From positions 1 through 64,000 of the forward strand of contig BCKE01000053.1 in NCBI GenBank assembly GCA_001600495.1: a stretch of 64,000 nucleotides of DNA, read 5' to 3'. Origin of the DNA: Pilasporangium apinafurcum (lineage: Eukaryota; Oomycota; Peronosporomycetes; Pythiales; Pythiaceae). The notes under the pieces were generated by a model that saw only the letters and a list, made by a program, of their open reading frames with translations, was not told the origin of the DNA and ran no database searches. This document shows, piece by piece, positions 32,672 through 44,252 of the stretch; position 1 is the first letter of the stretch; every line of letters begins with the position of its first letter. Position numbers and translations under genes: made by a program.

Positions 32672-32735
32672 TAGCCTTTATTCCCCAGGTGTTCTGTACC
32701 GCGCGTGATAGAGAACACGTGGAGAATAAAGGCTA
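32672..32735. repeat. Terminal palindrome (gene 3' end) of Fanzor1 copy 2
   Basis: CCTTTATTCCCCAGGTGTTCT faces GAACACGTGGAGAATAAAGG (32676-32733), with a mismatched centre. It is the reverse complement of the right end of copy 1, with a few substitutions. Confidence 0.8.
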
Positions 32736-32800
32736 CACTCATCCGTTTTCGGAATCATAGCAGTGAGGTCGTTTATCACCTCAGTTTTTGATTTTGAGTA
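32711..32800 (-). ncRNA. Candidate guide RNA region at the 3' end of Fanzor1 copy 2
   Basis: Read on the minus strand, the stop codon is followed by the same TGAGGT/ACCTCA and TCCG-AAAA-CGGA stem-loops as in copy 1, with no change in stems or loops. This is the expected place of a Fanzor guide scaffold. The call rests on structure, conservation and position only. Confidence 0.4.
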
Positions 32801-33782
32801 CCAATTCATTCTCTTTCCTCGTGAACAACTCGAGTCTCCTCTTTTTCTTCACTTGGTCGATGAATAGTCTCAAAATGTTGATTGCGGCGGTAATGTCACG
32901 GTCCCACAATGTGCGATGGCATTCACTATTTTTGCAGTGTTGCACACCATAAAGACCGTCACTGACAATCCTTTCGTCAAGGACGAATCCCTTCATCTTC
33001 TTGTGACAAGCACAACACAGCTTGCTCGTCCTGAACTCGTCCAGATCAACAACACAACACCTGGAACCAATTTTCTTCCGTAGGGTCGTTGTAGGAACAG
33101 CAATGTTGCCTTTAGCTGAGCTTGTGAAACTTGCGTTCCCATACGCGAGCATCTGGCCGAATAAGCTATACTGAGTTTGGGTGCTTGCACGGACTAGCAG
33201 TAAAACAGCACTCTTGATTATCTTGCCTTGGTGCTTTTCAAAATAGTCACTGTTGTGAAGACGTATCTGAAGGCGCATCCACTTACATAACCGGGAGTAG
33301 AACGCCAATCGGTTGCTGACTTGAAAATTCTGCCTTGCTTGTTGAGCAATCATAACCAACATCTGACTCATATAGAATTGCTTCTCTGTCGGTTCATAAA
33401 CTGAAGGGCGCTGGACCATGTAAATATTCCGACTGGTCTCCAAGTCAGAATGAACCTCTCCGCTGCCGGCCAAGTTGGCTATTGCAGATGTGCATCGATT
33501 GAAGAAGTTATTATCCAATGGAGGAAGTTCTTCGCCAGCTTCCAATAATCGCAGAACATGGACGGATGCCAGCATAGATGCCTCACATGCTATTCTTGAA
33601 CAAACTCGCACAGCCTCATCAATCTTTTTTGCTATTCTTTTGTCTTTGCAAAACTTTCGCCAGCCAGTCTTCACAGTAGTGTATACGCTTTGCTTTTGTC
33701 GAACTTTCCATTCCGCAAAATCCAGACGGGCTCTCCGCTTTTTAGTGGTGTTCTCTTTAGTACCGTCGCTCGTTGATGTCAT
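32781..33782 (-). CDS. Internally deleted Fanzor1 ORF, RuvC-I lost
   Basis: The 333-codon frame runs without a stop from ATG 33782 to TGA. The first 205 or so residues (basic and helical, with QVSNRLAFYSRLCKWMRLQIRL) match the N-terminal half of copy 1. They then join directly to AYGNASFTSSAKGNI, the stretch before RuvC-II. The missing 0.9 kb carries RuvC-I (GLDPEKK in copy 1). RuvC-II (LDEFRTS), the zinc finger (CCACH ... CKNSEC) and a RuvC-III site WDRDITAAIN remain; there the catalytic Asp is kept but the usual Asn is Thr. A nuclease lacking RuvC-I should not cut DNA. Whether the product is made or still binds a guide is open; simple decay is the default view. Confidence 0.8.
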   Translation of the reverse strand: MTSTSDGTKENTTKKRRARLDFAEWKVRQKQSVYTTVKTGWRKFCKDKRIAKKIDEAVRVCSRIACEASMLASVHVLRLLEAGEELPPLDNNFFNRCTSAIANLAGSGEVHSDLETSRNIYMVQRPSVYEPTEKQFYMSQMLVMIAQQARQNFQVSNRLAFYSRLCKWMRLQIRLHNSDYFEKHQGKIIKSAVLLLVRASTQTQYSLFGQMLAYGNASFTSSAKGNIAVPTTTLRKKIGSRCCVVDLDEFRTSKLCCACHKKMKGFVLDERIVSDGLYGVQHCKNSECHRTLWDRDITAAINILRLFIDQVKKKRRLELFTRKENELVLKIKN

Positions 33783-34223
33783 TTTATCACAATGTTCAAA
33801 AACAAGGACACCTCGTAGTTGGTTTGATTTTTTCGATGCCTTTGATTATGCTGTTTCTCAAAGCTGCAGTTCTTTCTATCTTGGCAAATGGTGTTGAAGT
33901 GACACAATAGATGGACGTGAGGTGGCAAATGCTTCAATTCAATACGCTTCGCTATTGAGAAGCTGGAAACAATTCATTCAAGAGATGCTACTGAAATGAG
34001 AAACTCTCAAACTCCTGAGAAGTACCTTGTGGTGTATACTTGATTTTTCTAACTTCATATATCTTAACCTTTTTTCCTCACCCAAGGTGTATAATTTCAT
34101 TTTTCTGGAAACGCGATTGATCGTCAACATGGTCTTTCAAGATGATTGGGCACGCAGCAAGAGCCACCAAGGAGTCTCTCCATCTAATAAATCCTAAAGT
34201 CTACTCTCAAGGCAATCTTAGTT

Positions 34224-34284
34224 TTAATCTTTATTCCCCACATCATTTGTACAACGCGTTGTACAAATGGAGAATAAAGGTTAA
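34224..34284. repeat. Terminal palindrome (gene 5' end) of Fanzor1 copy 2
   Basis: TTAATCTTTATTCCCCA faces GGAGAATAAAGGTTAA around the perfect palindrome TTGTACAACGCGTTGTACAA. It is the reverse complement of the left end of copy 1. TTAA is present on both sides. Confidence 0.85.
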
Positions 34285-34429
34285 AGCATTTGAAGCTTCT
34301 ATGACAACAAGATAAACGATTACATTGTGATAAAAAAAATCGGTTCATTGTTGTTATTCTCCAAGTTAAATATGTCTATCAATCACGCCTTCGTGGCGAC
34401 TACTACGCTAATCGTTATGTTTCTCTTTT

Positions 34430-35380
34430 TTACCAATTGGCACTCGTCACAAGTGACGAGATGGGAGGTAACAGTGGTCGGTTCTCCATCCGCAACGGTG
34501 GCAAGTAAATGGGTGATGCAGCTGGTCGTGGCGGGGCAAAGGACGTCGACGTGGTGGAGTCTAATGATAGCGGTGGACGTGGCAGCCCAGCAAGACGACC
34601 AGCATCGAACTTTTCTGGGGAGAACGAGTGTGTTGATGGAAACTGATACCGTTGCTGCTGGACCCGGAGCATCGAACCACCGAACAAAGTTGTTGAAGGT
34701 AGAGCGATCTTATGAGTGTTGTTGGTCGACTGTTGCTGGTAGAGCGGTTGGTAGGATGCCGCATTAGCTGACGTAGCTGGAGGAGGAGAGGACGCAGACG
34801 CGTCTTCTTCCTCTGACACCTCATCGCTCGTCGTCATCACAACTGGGTTGCATTGTGTCGGGTCCTCCAGCAGCAACGTTAGTTTGGCTTTTTGCTTTGC
34901 GAGTTGTTCGGCATATGCCTCACGGCGGACGCCTTCAAAGTATCCAATGGCGTGCTCCATGGACGCAATGCTCTTGCGTAAGCCGGTGATTTGCCGATGC
35001 GGCCAGCGGGAGATGCCATGCTTGCGGCAAATCTTCTTAAGCAATGTGACACAAATTCCAAAGTGCTTGGCGACCTGTGCGAGTGGCTGCTCAAAGTGCG
35101 GCCGTAACATGTCGAGCGTGATGCTCGAGGATGCCGACATGTTTGGACGAGAAGACTTGGTGGCCGGAGGTGTCATCTGCTGGAGTTCGGCGGTATTATT
35201 ACTAGAGGACGACGCTGGGGTGCTAGGTTTGCTGAATGAATCTGATTTTTGCTGCTTTGCGCGTTTTGATGGACTACCAGAAGTATTTTGGTGGTTGAGT
35301 GCCGATAAACCGTTGAGGTGGGGCAGGTCACGCTTGCGTGACATTACGGTCGACGACGGTACACTGGTTTCTGAGTACAT
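34430..35380 (-). CDS. RWP-RK domain transcription factor B
   Basis: The protein has 316 residues from the ATG at 35380; the longer frame opens at TTG. A Ser/Pro-rich N-terminus with a possible nuclear signal (SPSKRAKQQK, about 36-45) precedes the RWP-RK domain at about 86-150: ITLDMLRPHFEQPLAQVAK, then LLKKICRKHGISRWPHRQI. The helix after it (GLRKSIASMEHAIGYF) is close to that of gene A. The tail has a Glu/Asp/Ser-rich part and Pro-rich stretches and ends near LLPPISSLV, matching the C-terminal motif of gene A. A sequence-specific nuclear DNA-binding role is taken from the family. The transposon copy 2 ends about 145 bp beyond its stop codon. Confidence 0.9.
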   Translation of the reverse strand: MYSETSVPSSTVMSRKRDLPHLNGLSALNHQNTSGSPSKRAKQQKSDSFSKPSTPASSSSNNTAELQQMTPPATKSSRPNMSASSSITLDMLRPHFEQPLAQVAKHFGICVTLLKKICRKHGISRWPHRQITGLRKSIASMEHAIGYFEGVRREAYAEQLAKQKAKLTLLLEDPTQCNPVVMTTSDEVSEEEDASASSPPPATSANAASYQPLYQQQSTNNTHKIALPSTTLFGGSMLRVQQQRYQFPSTHSFSPEKFDAGRLAGLPRPPLSLDSTTSTSFAPPRPAASPIYLPPLRMENRPLLPPISSLVTSANW

Positions 35381-38300
35381 TTTCGTGTTATGAATGTGAG
35401 TGTGTTGCTTTCCGATTGTGGATTCTGAGCTGATCAAATCCTGTTGTTGTTTCGAAATCGCTGCAAATCACACACGAATACGTTTCGTTGTGCGCACTTG
35501 TTGGGAAAATGCGGAATGACCGACAGTAGGGTGAAGCGGCTGCTCACACACTTTTTGTCTGCTAGGTGTACCGTAGGTAGAGCGGACAGACAGACAGGGG
35601 TAGAGTGACCTGTTTTGTCTCCGAAAAGATGTTGACGATAGAGCGACTCAAGCTGTTGACTGGGCTTGAGCAAAGAAGGCAAGAGAGTGGTCGTGTGCGA
35701 AAAAAGGGTATAGGATCAGTAACGAGTGCGGAGGGAGGATGCGCTGATCACTCCACGTCTTTGAATAAACGACGGGACGGTGATCGTGATCATTTCATCC
35801 AGGTTGGTAGTTTCTTTGTTGAAACGGCTGCGACGTTGGCTTGCCCCCACCCTCAAAGCCTCTAGCAACAGGTTTGAGTAGACCTATCAGGTCAACAAAG
35901 ACCAGTTGGCACGACCATCTGGAGGGCATTAATTCCCTTGGATCTGCCGAGTGTGTCGATCGTTGTAGATTAAAGAGTTGCGGATGCAGAATTATACAAT
36001 CAATTGGCGTTTCCCACACTGTAGGATAGTCTTACATCGTACCCTGTTTTCATCGCGGCTTTCCTATATATTCTAGTGGGTATGAAGATTTGCTGGGAAA
36101 CGCGCACACTCTCTTTTATTTTCCTGTCACTTGTGGTGCTGACAGGATAAGGCATTCTTGGTACTGAGGCTCTGAACCGCCTATGTAAAGAAGTTGTAAA
36201 AGTGGCAGAGAGAGTGGAGGAGTGGACGCGTGTGGAAAGGGCGCAGAGGTCTGCCTTATCAAAATCTTACCCCCTTTCCAAAAAACAAGAGATATGGAGG
36301 AACTGAAGGAAGAAGAAAAGTATGAGTCACTCTCGCAAGTCCAACATCAAGCGTTGCCAATGGCAACACGACCGAACGGCTGGTAGCCAGAGGTGTACGC
36401 GAGAGAAGGGATCTTTGTTGAACCAACGGCCTGTCTGGAACCACTGGCCGATTTTCGTTGCATTGTTAAGCGGGTATGGCAATATCTTTTCACATTCTTT
36501 CACACACATCGGCCGTTTACGTACGTTACGCTCAACCATACAACCAACTGGACAGGCCAGCTAAATGATCAGTCTGACTGACGAAGGAAGCAGACGGCCC
36601 CTCCTATCGAAGGCAAGAAACAGTTCATGTAGTCCCGATCAGAACGAACGATTGCAGTGGCACTTGTTGTTGGGCACCACTCATTGAATGCATCCTCCAT
36701 TCGCAGACTACAGCTGCTTGGATATCATCACACACTTAAGCAAATGTAGAAAGAGGAAACGACTTTTACTCTCTACTTCAATGTCACCATCTTCTGGCTG
36801 CTGTTATCCCTTAGGGGAAATTTTCGTCAGAATAAGACCGTGGTCGACTTCAAAAGCGAGTGTTCTGTCCCAGACATTCAAGCACCCGAAAAGCCAGACT
36901 CTTTTTCAGCTGTCGTGCCTAGCGATCAAGCCATCATGGCCATCATCAATCGTCTCAATAACTTTTTTCTATTTTGGATGTGTCCATAGCGAGATTTGTT
37001 GCTAAGGTTTGGTGGCAAACGTCCCATCTCCCTCACTGATTGCTTGTCCAGTTCTTCCCAGCTGATGCCCGCCGACCGTCCCACGTTGATGACAAATGCG
37101 ACTCTTCCACAATCAAACAGCGCACTGATATTTTTTTGGTGAGCAACTTTCCATCAAATTCATGAAGATGACAACATATTAGCAATCCGTTGGACGGTGA
37201 ATTACTATAGAAATACCAACCAAATGTGCTTAAAGTAGGATTTCGAAGATGAGCCCCATCGAACGATATGTTGGCTAAATGTCAAATGACTCTCCGTGTA
37301 TTTTCGATTAACTGGTTTTCGACTTTTAACATATTGGACGTACAGGCTCAGAGGAATGGCTTGTCGGTTTGCTGATGCAAACTAGTCACAAATTAGAGAT
37401 GCAAAGCATTATTTTAGCCATGTCTTTTCACTTATCCATTGCTGAATTATTTTTTTCTGTTGAGGAATTACCTTATTGAATGCCACAGAGCTACCAACCA
37501 GACTTTCACAAAGAAAAACTAGAAAACTGTTGAGTCAACCGTTTTTTTCGAACGACAGTCATGGAGATGAGCTGTTATGAATGTTCGCAATCATCAAAAG
37601 GAACAGATGTAAGTGCGTCATGACACTGGGAGAGGTCCAAAGAGTGCTCCAAACCGATCATCCTTCACACTGAAGACGCTGTCAAACACGAAAAGGGACC
37701 TGTGTCTACAGTCGTGTCGTCATTCAAGGAAGTTCGTCATGATAGGAGAAATTTGTAATTCAGCTTAAGACTTATAAGAAAGCTGCTGGCTGCACTGCTC
37801 GAATTGTTTGAGTGGTTTCCATACCAATCTGTAGAAGCGCACACGCGTAAGTCATTGAGGATAGGACGTACAATATATAAGTTACGCAGCAAACCCACCA
37901 GAGAGATACCTGTAGGGGAAGGGGGCTGATAATAATCCAAAAGCATTCGGTTTCTAACTTGACATGTGTGATCACCTTAGTCGCTTCTCTTGACTATCAG
38001 ACTAGCTTACTCTATCCGCTGTGCTAGCGTATTCTTCAATGAATCCGTTTCAGCATGTCAAAAGTCAGAATACTTCCTCATCAAGTCATCGAGTTGGACT
38101 TGTACAAAGAACAGGTTGATGTAGTAAGTTCGACTGGTTTCAGGTAAACCATGCTGTAGCCGAGAGAATCATCTGCTTCACGGCTGCCAATAAGGAAACG
38201 TACTAGACAAACCTCTCCATGAAATGATGTGGCTCACGAATCATGCCGAGCCTTCTGTAACCAGATGGGTACATGAATCTGCTGATACCTTGAACAAATA

Positions 38301-39954
38301 GCAGACGCACGAAAGATGATGCTCTGAATGGTTACGATTGATCAGATCATCCGCCCATCTTTTGATATCTCCTCTAGCATGGAAACGGATGCTTCCGAAC
38401 CAAAAAAGCAATAATTATCGGGTGCCTCCTCCCTATACTCATTACTACGGATTCGTTCACGTTCTCTCTCACTTGCAAATGGCACTCTTACCATAGAACC
38501 TCATCCAATCATCAAATCTGTCACAAAATAGAAAAAAAGATTTTTCTATTCTTTGTATCTTATCCAGAGTAGCAGTACCTCTCTGTACCTGGTCACTTAA
38601 ACACACAAGCAGCTACGATTATTCGCATGCCTCTGACGCGTTCTAATTTTGCCAGAAAATTATTTTTTTCAGTCCTTGCCATATTTCCACTCAATCAATA
38701 GAGAGGATTGCCAGTTTTGAAATGACTATTTCCAAAGCCTTATATTGCACTGCAGATCACTAAGACATCATTTGTGTCTGTTGGGTATACGATATGTATA
38801 CATCCGATAAATTCCATATATATTCATTATACGTATAAAAATATACACCATGAATGCTTAGACAAATTGTCCCAGCAAATGGCTACGCGATGAGTGCATC
38901 TATCCTCACTTTGAGTTTCCTATCGACATATGCAAGCTTTGTGTCCGTGTGCAACAGGAAAAAGCACACAAGCAAGCAAGTGGCGAGTGGATGTCGGCGG
39001 AGTAATCGTCTGGCGAGTGCGCGCGTTTAGGACAAAGGACGGCTCTTCTTTTGCCAATCATCGCACTACAATTGCACACGCACATATACGATGGACGACC
39101 GTTTTGCATTCGAGTGAACGAAGCAATTAGCACCAAAAAAGCCATGTTGAAGCTATCGATGGATTTTCTTTCAGGGTAGCAAGAGTAGGCAACACGATTA
39201 TATCAAGCGATTGTTTGGGCAGGGGAACATTACGTAAGGCCACAAATCCTTCATTTGATCATGCATACTGAGAACTTCATCGTTGAGTGAACAAGTCTGC
39301 TGAACATTGGCTGTAATTGGCTTTCCTCTAAACACGCACATACAATGTAGCATTGTTGTATGCTGAAATTTGAGCCATGGAGTGTATGTGTGTGCCCGCA
39401 TGATGCCTACAGGATGGTGAAAGTAGATACACATAGCACTGACACCAGATCAGAAGTTGTCGATGACACATCTTCAGAGCGCGGCGACTTCACAAAGCGC
39501 GACCGCTACAGATGTATCATAAACTCGACTGCGTGCTTCTGGCTACAGCAGAAGAGCGACGGGGAAATCAGGATAAGAACAATAGGTGTCAGTGAACAAA
39601 CATAAAACTACTGGATAGTGCTGTACCCATCTGCAAAGATTTGTACACAAATATTGGATATAGGTGTATGGATGCACTCTTTTTTGCGCTGCTCCATTCA
39701 TATCCTCTTTGAGTGATCGGTTATAGGTGCCACACGTTCGGTTGTTGTTTGTATCACTCTATTGTGTATTTCTCGTTCCTAATGATGCCCATCCCTTTGT
39801 ATTTGCAATTATAAATACTTGCTTGTATTTTTCCTTTCTTCTTCTATGCCCTTTGTAGCTTGTATATGTGACGAAAATCACTATGCATAATCGTCCCACA
39901 GGTGTATTTTCCGCTCCTCGTATCCTTTGCTCGTTCTGTCTGACTCCATTCGCC
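35381..39954. other. Long intergenic stretch, no supported gene
   Basis: 4.6 kb holds only frames under 110 codons without family features. There is a 15-bp palindrome GTTGCCAATGGCAAC at 36353-36367 and an AT-rich, TATA-rich segment near 38780-38850. Possible faint transposon text near 38150-38290 is too decayed to assign. It may include the promoter of gene B at the left side. Confidence 0.45.
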
Positions 39955-41640
39955 CTATGCTGGTGGGAAGCGCTGATTCTTCAGATGGTATGATTGAGGA
40001 GGTGAAGACGGCGGTTTCTGGTGCTGGCGATGCAGCATATACGACAGCGATGGCAATGTCCGTTGCAGGATCGCATGGTGACTGGCTCCACTCACCAGCT
40101 CATGTCGCTGAATTGTTCCGTGTTGTGACCGCTGTTGTTGAGGCATGCGCGAGAAGCGTTGCCTCTGTCGAGGATCTACATCGGACGATCCTTCCACTTC
40201 GTGCCATCGCATGGATTGGTTCTCATCACCAAATTCCACTTCTCTGTTAATTCCATCAGCATATTGGTGCCTTTCCATGTGGTACTCCCCACTCATGTTA
40301 CCAACCGAAACCGACGCAGCTTCCTCCACTACGTCTCGCATATAACACGTCGGCACGTCTGTTGATCGGGTAGGTGAAGTGATCGTAACAGTCGATGGAG
40401 TCGTCGAGTGTGGTGCCTCTTCTGCCTTTGCAATAGCATTGGGATACTCATTCCGATTAATAGCCGCAGATGTCGCTTCAGCGCGCATCGCTTCAATATA
40501 TTGTGGTGTGGGTGCATTTCCAGTGCGCCGATAAGCCTCCAAATCTAGCTGTAGTTGATATAGTTGTTCAGCATATGATTGCTTTTGCTCACCATCAAAA
40601 TACTGTACTTGTTTTTCCATGGACGCGATACTTTTGTGGAGTCCACAAATACGGCGGAATGGCCAGTTTTTAATGCCATTTTTGCGGCAAATTTTTTTGA
40701 GTAGTGTCGTACAAACACCGAAATGCAGTGCTGCGACCTGGAGGGGTCGTTCAAAGTGCGGCTGCAACATCTCAAACGTGATATTTCGTGAGGCATTGAT
40801 GATTGGACGTTGTAGTGGAACTGTTGTAGTTTCAGATGCAGCTGATGGTGTGGGATGAATGGGCATGGGCATATGCGGACGAAGTTGCATAGCTGCCTGT
40901 ACGGGGGGAACGAGTTGCGTCTTCCCTGTACTAGTATGAGTAGAATTAGCAGAGGTAAGTCCAGATCGAGATTGTTGCTGTCCACCAATAGGGACCACAT
41001 ATTCCTTCGTCTCTTCTTCTTCCACGTCGCCTTGTGCATGATGCCAGTTCGAAGGTGGTGTCTCGTCCACATATGCAGACTTTCGTTGGTCAAAATCATA
41101 GCCACCTTCACCACCAATGTTGATATCTGAAGCAACATGTTCCAGGCCGTAACTCGGCCCTGAAGGCGATTGATTATTTCTTGAGATTCGATGTCCACTC
41201 ACAGTGTGGAGATCGTCTCGTGGTGAAATTTCCATGTTACCATAGCGTATAGCGTAATTCTCATCATCTTGGTCTTGATAACTACTGGTACTGGCCTTGC
41301 GCTTGCGTGTATACATGGATGGTTGCTGTTGCATGCCAATTTCTCGTCTACGGGCATGCAATGGGGCATTGACGTCCACCTCCTCCGCCCTTTCGCTGAA
41401 CTGTGCGTCCTCCTCCGCAACGTTCATTCCTGTGGAGTCAAAAAAACCCAATAGAGGAGCCTGTCGCGAGTGATCGAGGGGAGACGATCCAGACTGAAGG
41501 GTGTCCACTCCTCTTTCATGTGACACAAAGGATAAGAGTGAGGGAGAAGTGCTTTTGCTATCGTCATCGCTCTTCTGCTCATCGAGATCGGTTTGCTCAT
41601 GTAACCAGACGAGTTCGCTGGTCATCGATGCCGGTCTCAT
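39955..41640 (-). CDS. RWP-RK domain transcription factor C
   Basis: The single exon codes for 561 residues from the ATG at 41640; the frame above opens at GTG. The N-terminal 280 residues are acidic, Ser/Gln-rich and disordered, with a basic patch KRKASTSS. The RWP-RK domain lies at about 282-350: ITFEMLQPHFERPLQVAAL, then LLKKICRKNGIKNWPFRRI. The signature is NWPFRR, further from RWPxRK than in genes A and B. A long Gln/Ser/His-rich tail follows, with the short motif TLPSLSYML that matches the tail motif of A and B. It is the longest and most divergent of the three. A transcription regulator role is taken from the family. Confidence 0.88.
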   Translation of the reverse strand: MRPASMTSELVWLHEQTDLDEQKSDDDSKSTSPSLLSFVSHERGVDTLQSGSSPLDHSRQAPLLGFFDSTGMNVAEEDAQFSERAEEVDVNAPLHARRREIGMQQQPSMYTRKRKASTSSYQDQDDENYAIRYGNMEISPRDDLHTVSGHRISRNNQSPSGPSYGLEHVASDINIGGEGGYDFDQRKSAYVDETPPSNWHHAQGDVEEEETKEYVVPIGGQQQSRSGLTSANSTHTSTGKTQLVPPVQAAMQLRPHMPMPIHPTPSAASETTTVPLQRPIINASRNITFEMLQPHFERPLQVAALHFGVCTTLLKKICRKNGIKNWPFRRICGLHKSIASMEKQVQYFDGEQKQSYAEQLYQLQLDLEAYRRTGNAPTPQYIEAMRAEATSAAINRNEYPNAIAKAEEAPHSTTPSTVTITSPTRSTDVPTCYMRDVVEEAASVSVGNMSGEYHMERHQYADGINREVEFGDENQSMRWHEVEGSSDVDPRQRQRFSRMPQQQRSQHGTIQRHELVSGASHHAILQRTLPSLSYMLHRQHQKPPSSPPQSYHLKNQRFPPA

Positions 41641-44252
41641 TTTGCGTCCACGCACAACTGTGTCTTTTGTGGGCGAGACTACAAATAAAGGTGTAGAGTA
41701 GCGCAGTGATATTTGCTTGTCTCTCGTTACTCTGGCTTAGTGAAGTAAACAACGGAGAATACGCGAGAAGAGCGAAGGGCTTGGGGAAATATGGATGCGC
41801 TGTACGTGTGGCAAAATGCAGAATCACTGTCGTCTGACGCGCTAATCACGATGTCTTTAGAACGGACACGGCCTTTTAAAAATAACGGAGATCAAACACG
41901 AGACCCCGGCTCCAAAACGTCTCTTCGTGGAATTACTACGCGTCACAACTTGAAGCCCTTCCTCTCTTTTGACCACGACCACTCAAAGAATAACAACGTC
42001 TCACACACACACACACGCACACAACACAATGCGGCCACACCGCCGAAGACGCACACGCACGATCGCACAAATACAATACTCTTACCCACCGTAGAGTGGA
42101 GTAGAGTAGAGTAGAGGGAGTGGGAGCGTGGAGTGGCTGATTGGTCGCGACTTGTTTCCTGGTTTTTGCGCCAACGTCAACGACAGAAGAGACCGATGCG
42201 TTAGCCAACGGAACGCGAATGACTTGATCCACTTGACGCCACCCAGATCGCCAAGTAAACGCCGAACAAACCTGACAATGAACGTGGTCGATGCTGAGTC
42301 TTCGCTCCTTTCTCTTGTGTGCAGGAAGAACTCCGTTGATGTGAGAGAGGGTCTCCCAGATCGGGAGGCCCTGGGACGGCGCTGGGCAGCCTGGAAGCAG
42401 CCGAGTGTGAGGGTCCCCATCTCCCTTCCTCCCCTCGGTCCACCCTCCACTCCGCTCCCTCCACGAGGGACGGCTTTTCTCTGCCTCGCAAATCGCCGAG
42501 GGAGGGATTATTTATTACACAGACGGGCGAGCACAACGAATCAAAGCTGTCTTTGGCAAAAAATATCAGTGGGAAGACGATATCAGATACGTCCGCCATC
42601 AAATATCATCCTCTCGTCATTAATTATCAAATTAAACAGCGATGTAGTCAAGTGTGTATGGTAATTTCTTGATAACACACTAACGGAAGAGTGATACATT
42701 ATCGATTATCACTGAGTTTAATTTTATCGACTATCATGTTTTCTCATGGAAGTTCGGTATGGGGTCAGCAGAGTTGACTTCATGAAAAGGAAATAGAAAG
42801 GCAAATGCTTGCGAAGGAAACATTGATTTGCTTTGCTTTCTTTCTTGCCAGGCTGCTAAGTAGCAATCACAGAAATGCTTGATTTACAATGTGTGGGGCT
42901 CACCTCTGACATGAACCCAATAACAACTTGCCGTCCCTTCTGCTTTTATCTCAGATGCTTGTCTTTCTTCGACTGCAACACATACAGCAAGTAAATGTTG
43001 ACATGTCGCGCTGCTCTATATTGTATCAATCATTATGATCGAAATCTGGAAAGGGAAACAAACGAGTCATACAGAGACAACGCAACTGTCTTGTGTCATA
43101 CTCTTCCGTCAGAAAGAATCGCAAGCTTCAACACAGCCAGCGATTACAAAACAATGTCATTGCAAGCACTACGTCTATACGTAAGCTGCGGTTCAAGTTC
43201 ATTCAGCGGTTGTAATGCCTCTTGGATGCTGAAGCAAGGCATTGCCTAATGACGAACTTGGACGCTTCATCCCACACTGTTCACTCGACACTACTGTACA
43301 CATGGTCCAAAAATTTTGCTTTGACATGATATCGATTTTGAATCTCGCTCTCTATTTAACTATAATTGACGCCTAAATAATTGCTGATAACGTACTCAAA
43401 TTCGAAGACAAGTAGTAAAAATATCGGGAGTGATGATTTTCAATATTTTTTAGCCATAAAATTCGAAAAGAACTCGGAGTTGGACATGTTGAAGATGTCC
43501 AGAGTTATTGTCCAAAATATCGAATTAGTGGGAATATGGCGAGTCTGAGACACGTGTAATCTCCTGCTTGCTATGGTATCCTTGGATAGCGGCAATCATT
43601 TTCGATGGGCAACGTTACACGCTTTCTGTGATCTTGGTGCGCGTCTTTTCCCCCATAACAGCGGTCGTGGCGGTCCAGATGCGAAAAGATTTGCTGCATG
43701 GGGCAAGTGACGGAAGATTTGGAAGGTGCCTGAGGCTTGCTAAATACCAGCCAACAAAAAAAATCGACCTTTGTTCCATTCCAGTCCTGACTCGTGTTGC
43801 AATAGAATCGGGAACCATCTTTGTTAAAAAAGTTTAACCATGACAAGATTACATTTGCAGGATGAGATCGTGATCTATTCGACGTACGAGCACCAAAATC
43901 GAATAGTGCACGGTTACAATTGAGGTTGATTCATCAAGAATAGGGGGAAGGTAACCCTGGGACTCTTGGTCTCAATAAAAGCTCTGTTTAACGAATAATC
44001 TGAAGTTATTAGTGTTTCTTATAAGTAAAGTCATTCAAGATAAGGCACGAGTACTTGGCGATTCATGGTAGTCAGCAGACTAGCCAGTGCGCTAGTCGGG
44101 AAATAATATAAGGTCGACTGTTGAATTTCCCGACAATTTGCGCCCGTTGAGGGGATCATATAACGCTGTTTACATTTTGATTACAAAGAGTGTTATATGC
44201 AAAATGCGCAATCAAAAGCAGAAAAAGCTTCACACTAAGCTGTTTCTGTAAT
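41641..44252. other. Intergenic, simple repeats only
   Basis: The stretch holds a CA repeat at 42001-42025 and a GTAGA-like repeat at 42092-42118. Overlapping frames at 42082-42664 on both strands are Pro/Arg-rich, without domains, and lie in a C-rich stretch; I do not accept them as genes. Nothing else is recognised. Confidence 0.5.
42001..42025. repeat. CA microsatellite
   Basis: Short CA repeat with one CG interruption, upstream of RWP-RK gene C. Confidence 0.8.

Larger units (their letters stand above)
32672..34284 (-). mobile_element. Fanzor1-type DNA transposon, copy 2 (internally deleted)
   Basis: This 1,613-bp element has the same palindromic ends as the copy at 8209-10733, in reverse orientation. 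Borders read TTAG at 32672-32675 and TTAA at 34281-34284, so a TTAA duplication with one changed base is likely. It is 912 bp shorter than copy 1, all of it explained by one internal deletion in the gene. The 300 bp between the 5' palindrome and the ATG are almost identical to copy 1, which shows recent movement. It sits between the start of the LRR/EF-hand gene (about 210 bp away) and the end of RWP-RK gene B, without breaking either. Confidence 0.85.

Noticed and set aside
36353-36367. Palindrome GTTGCCAATGGCAAC resembling an RFX X-box
   Set aside because: A single site far from any gene start; no reason to expect such a regulator here.
38150-38290. Faint text that might derive from an old retroelement
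   Set aside because: Too short and decayed to assign; no ends or repeats were seen.
42082-42664. Frames of 122-178 codons on both strands in a C-rich stretch
   Set aside because: Mutually overlapping, Pro/Arg-rich, without domains; likely due to low stop content of C-rich DNA.
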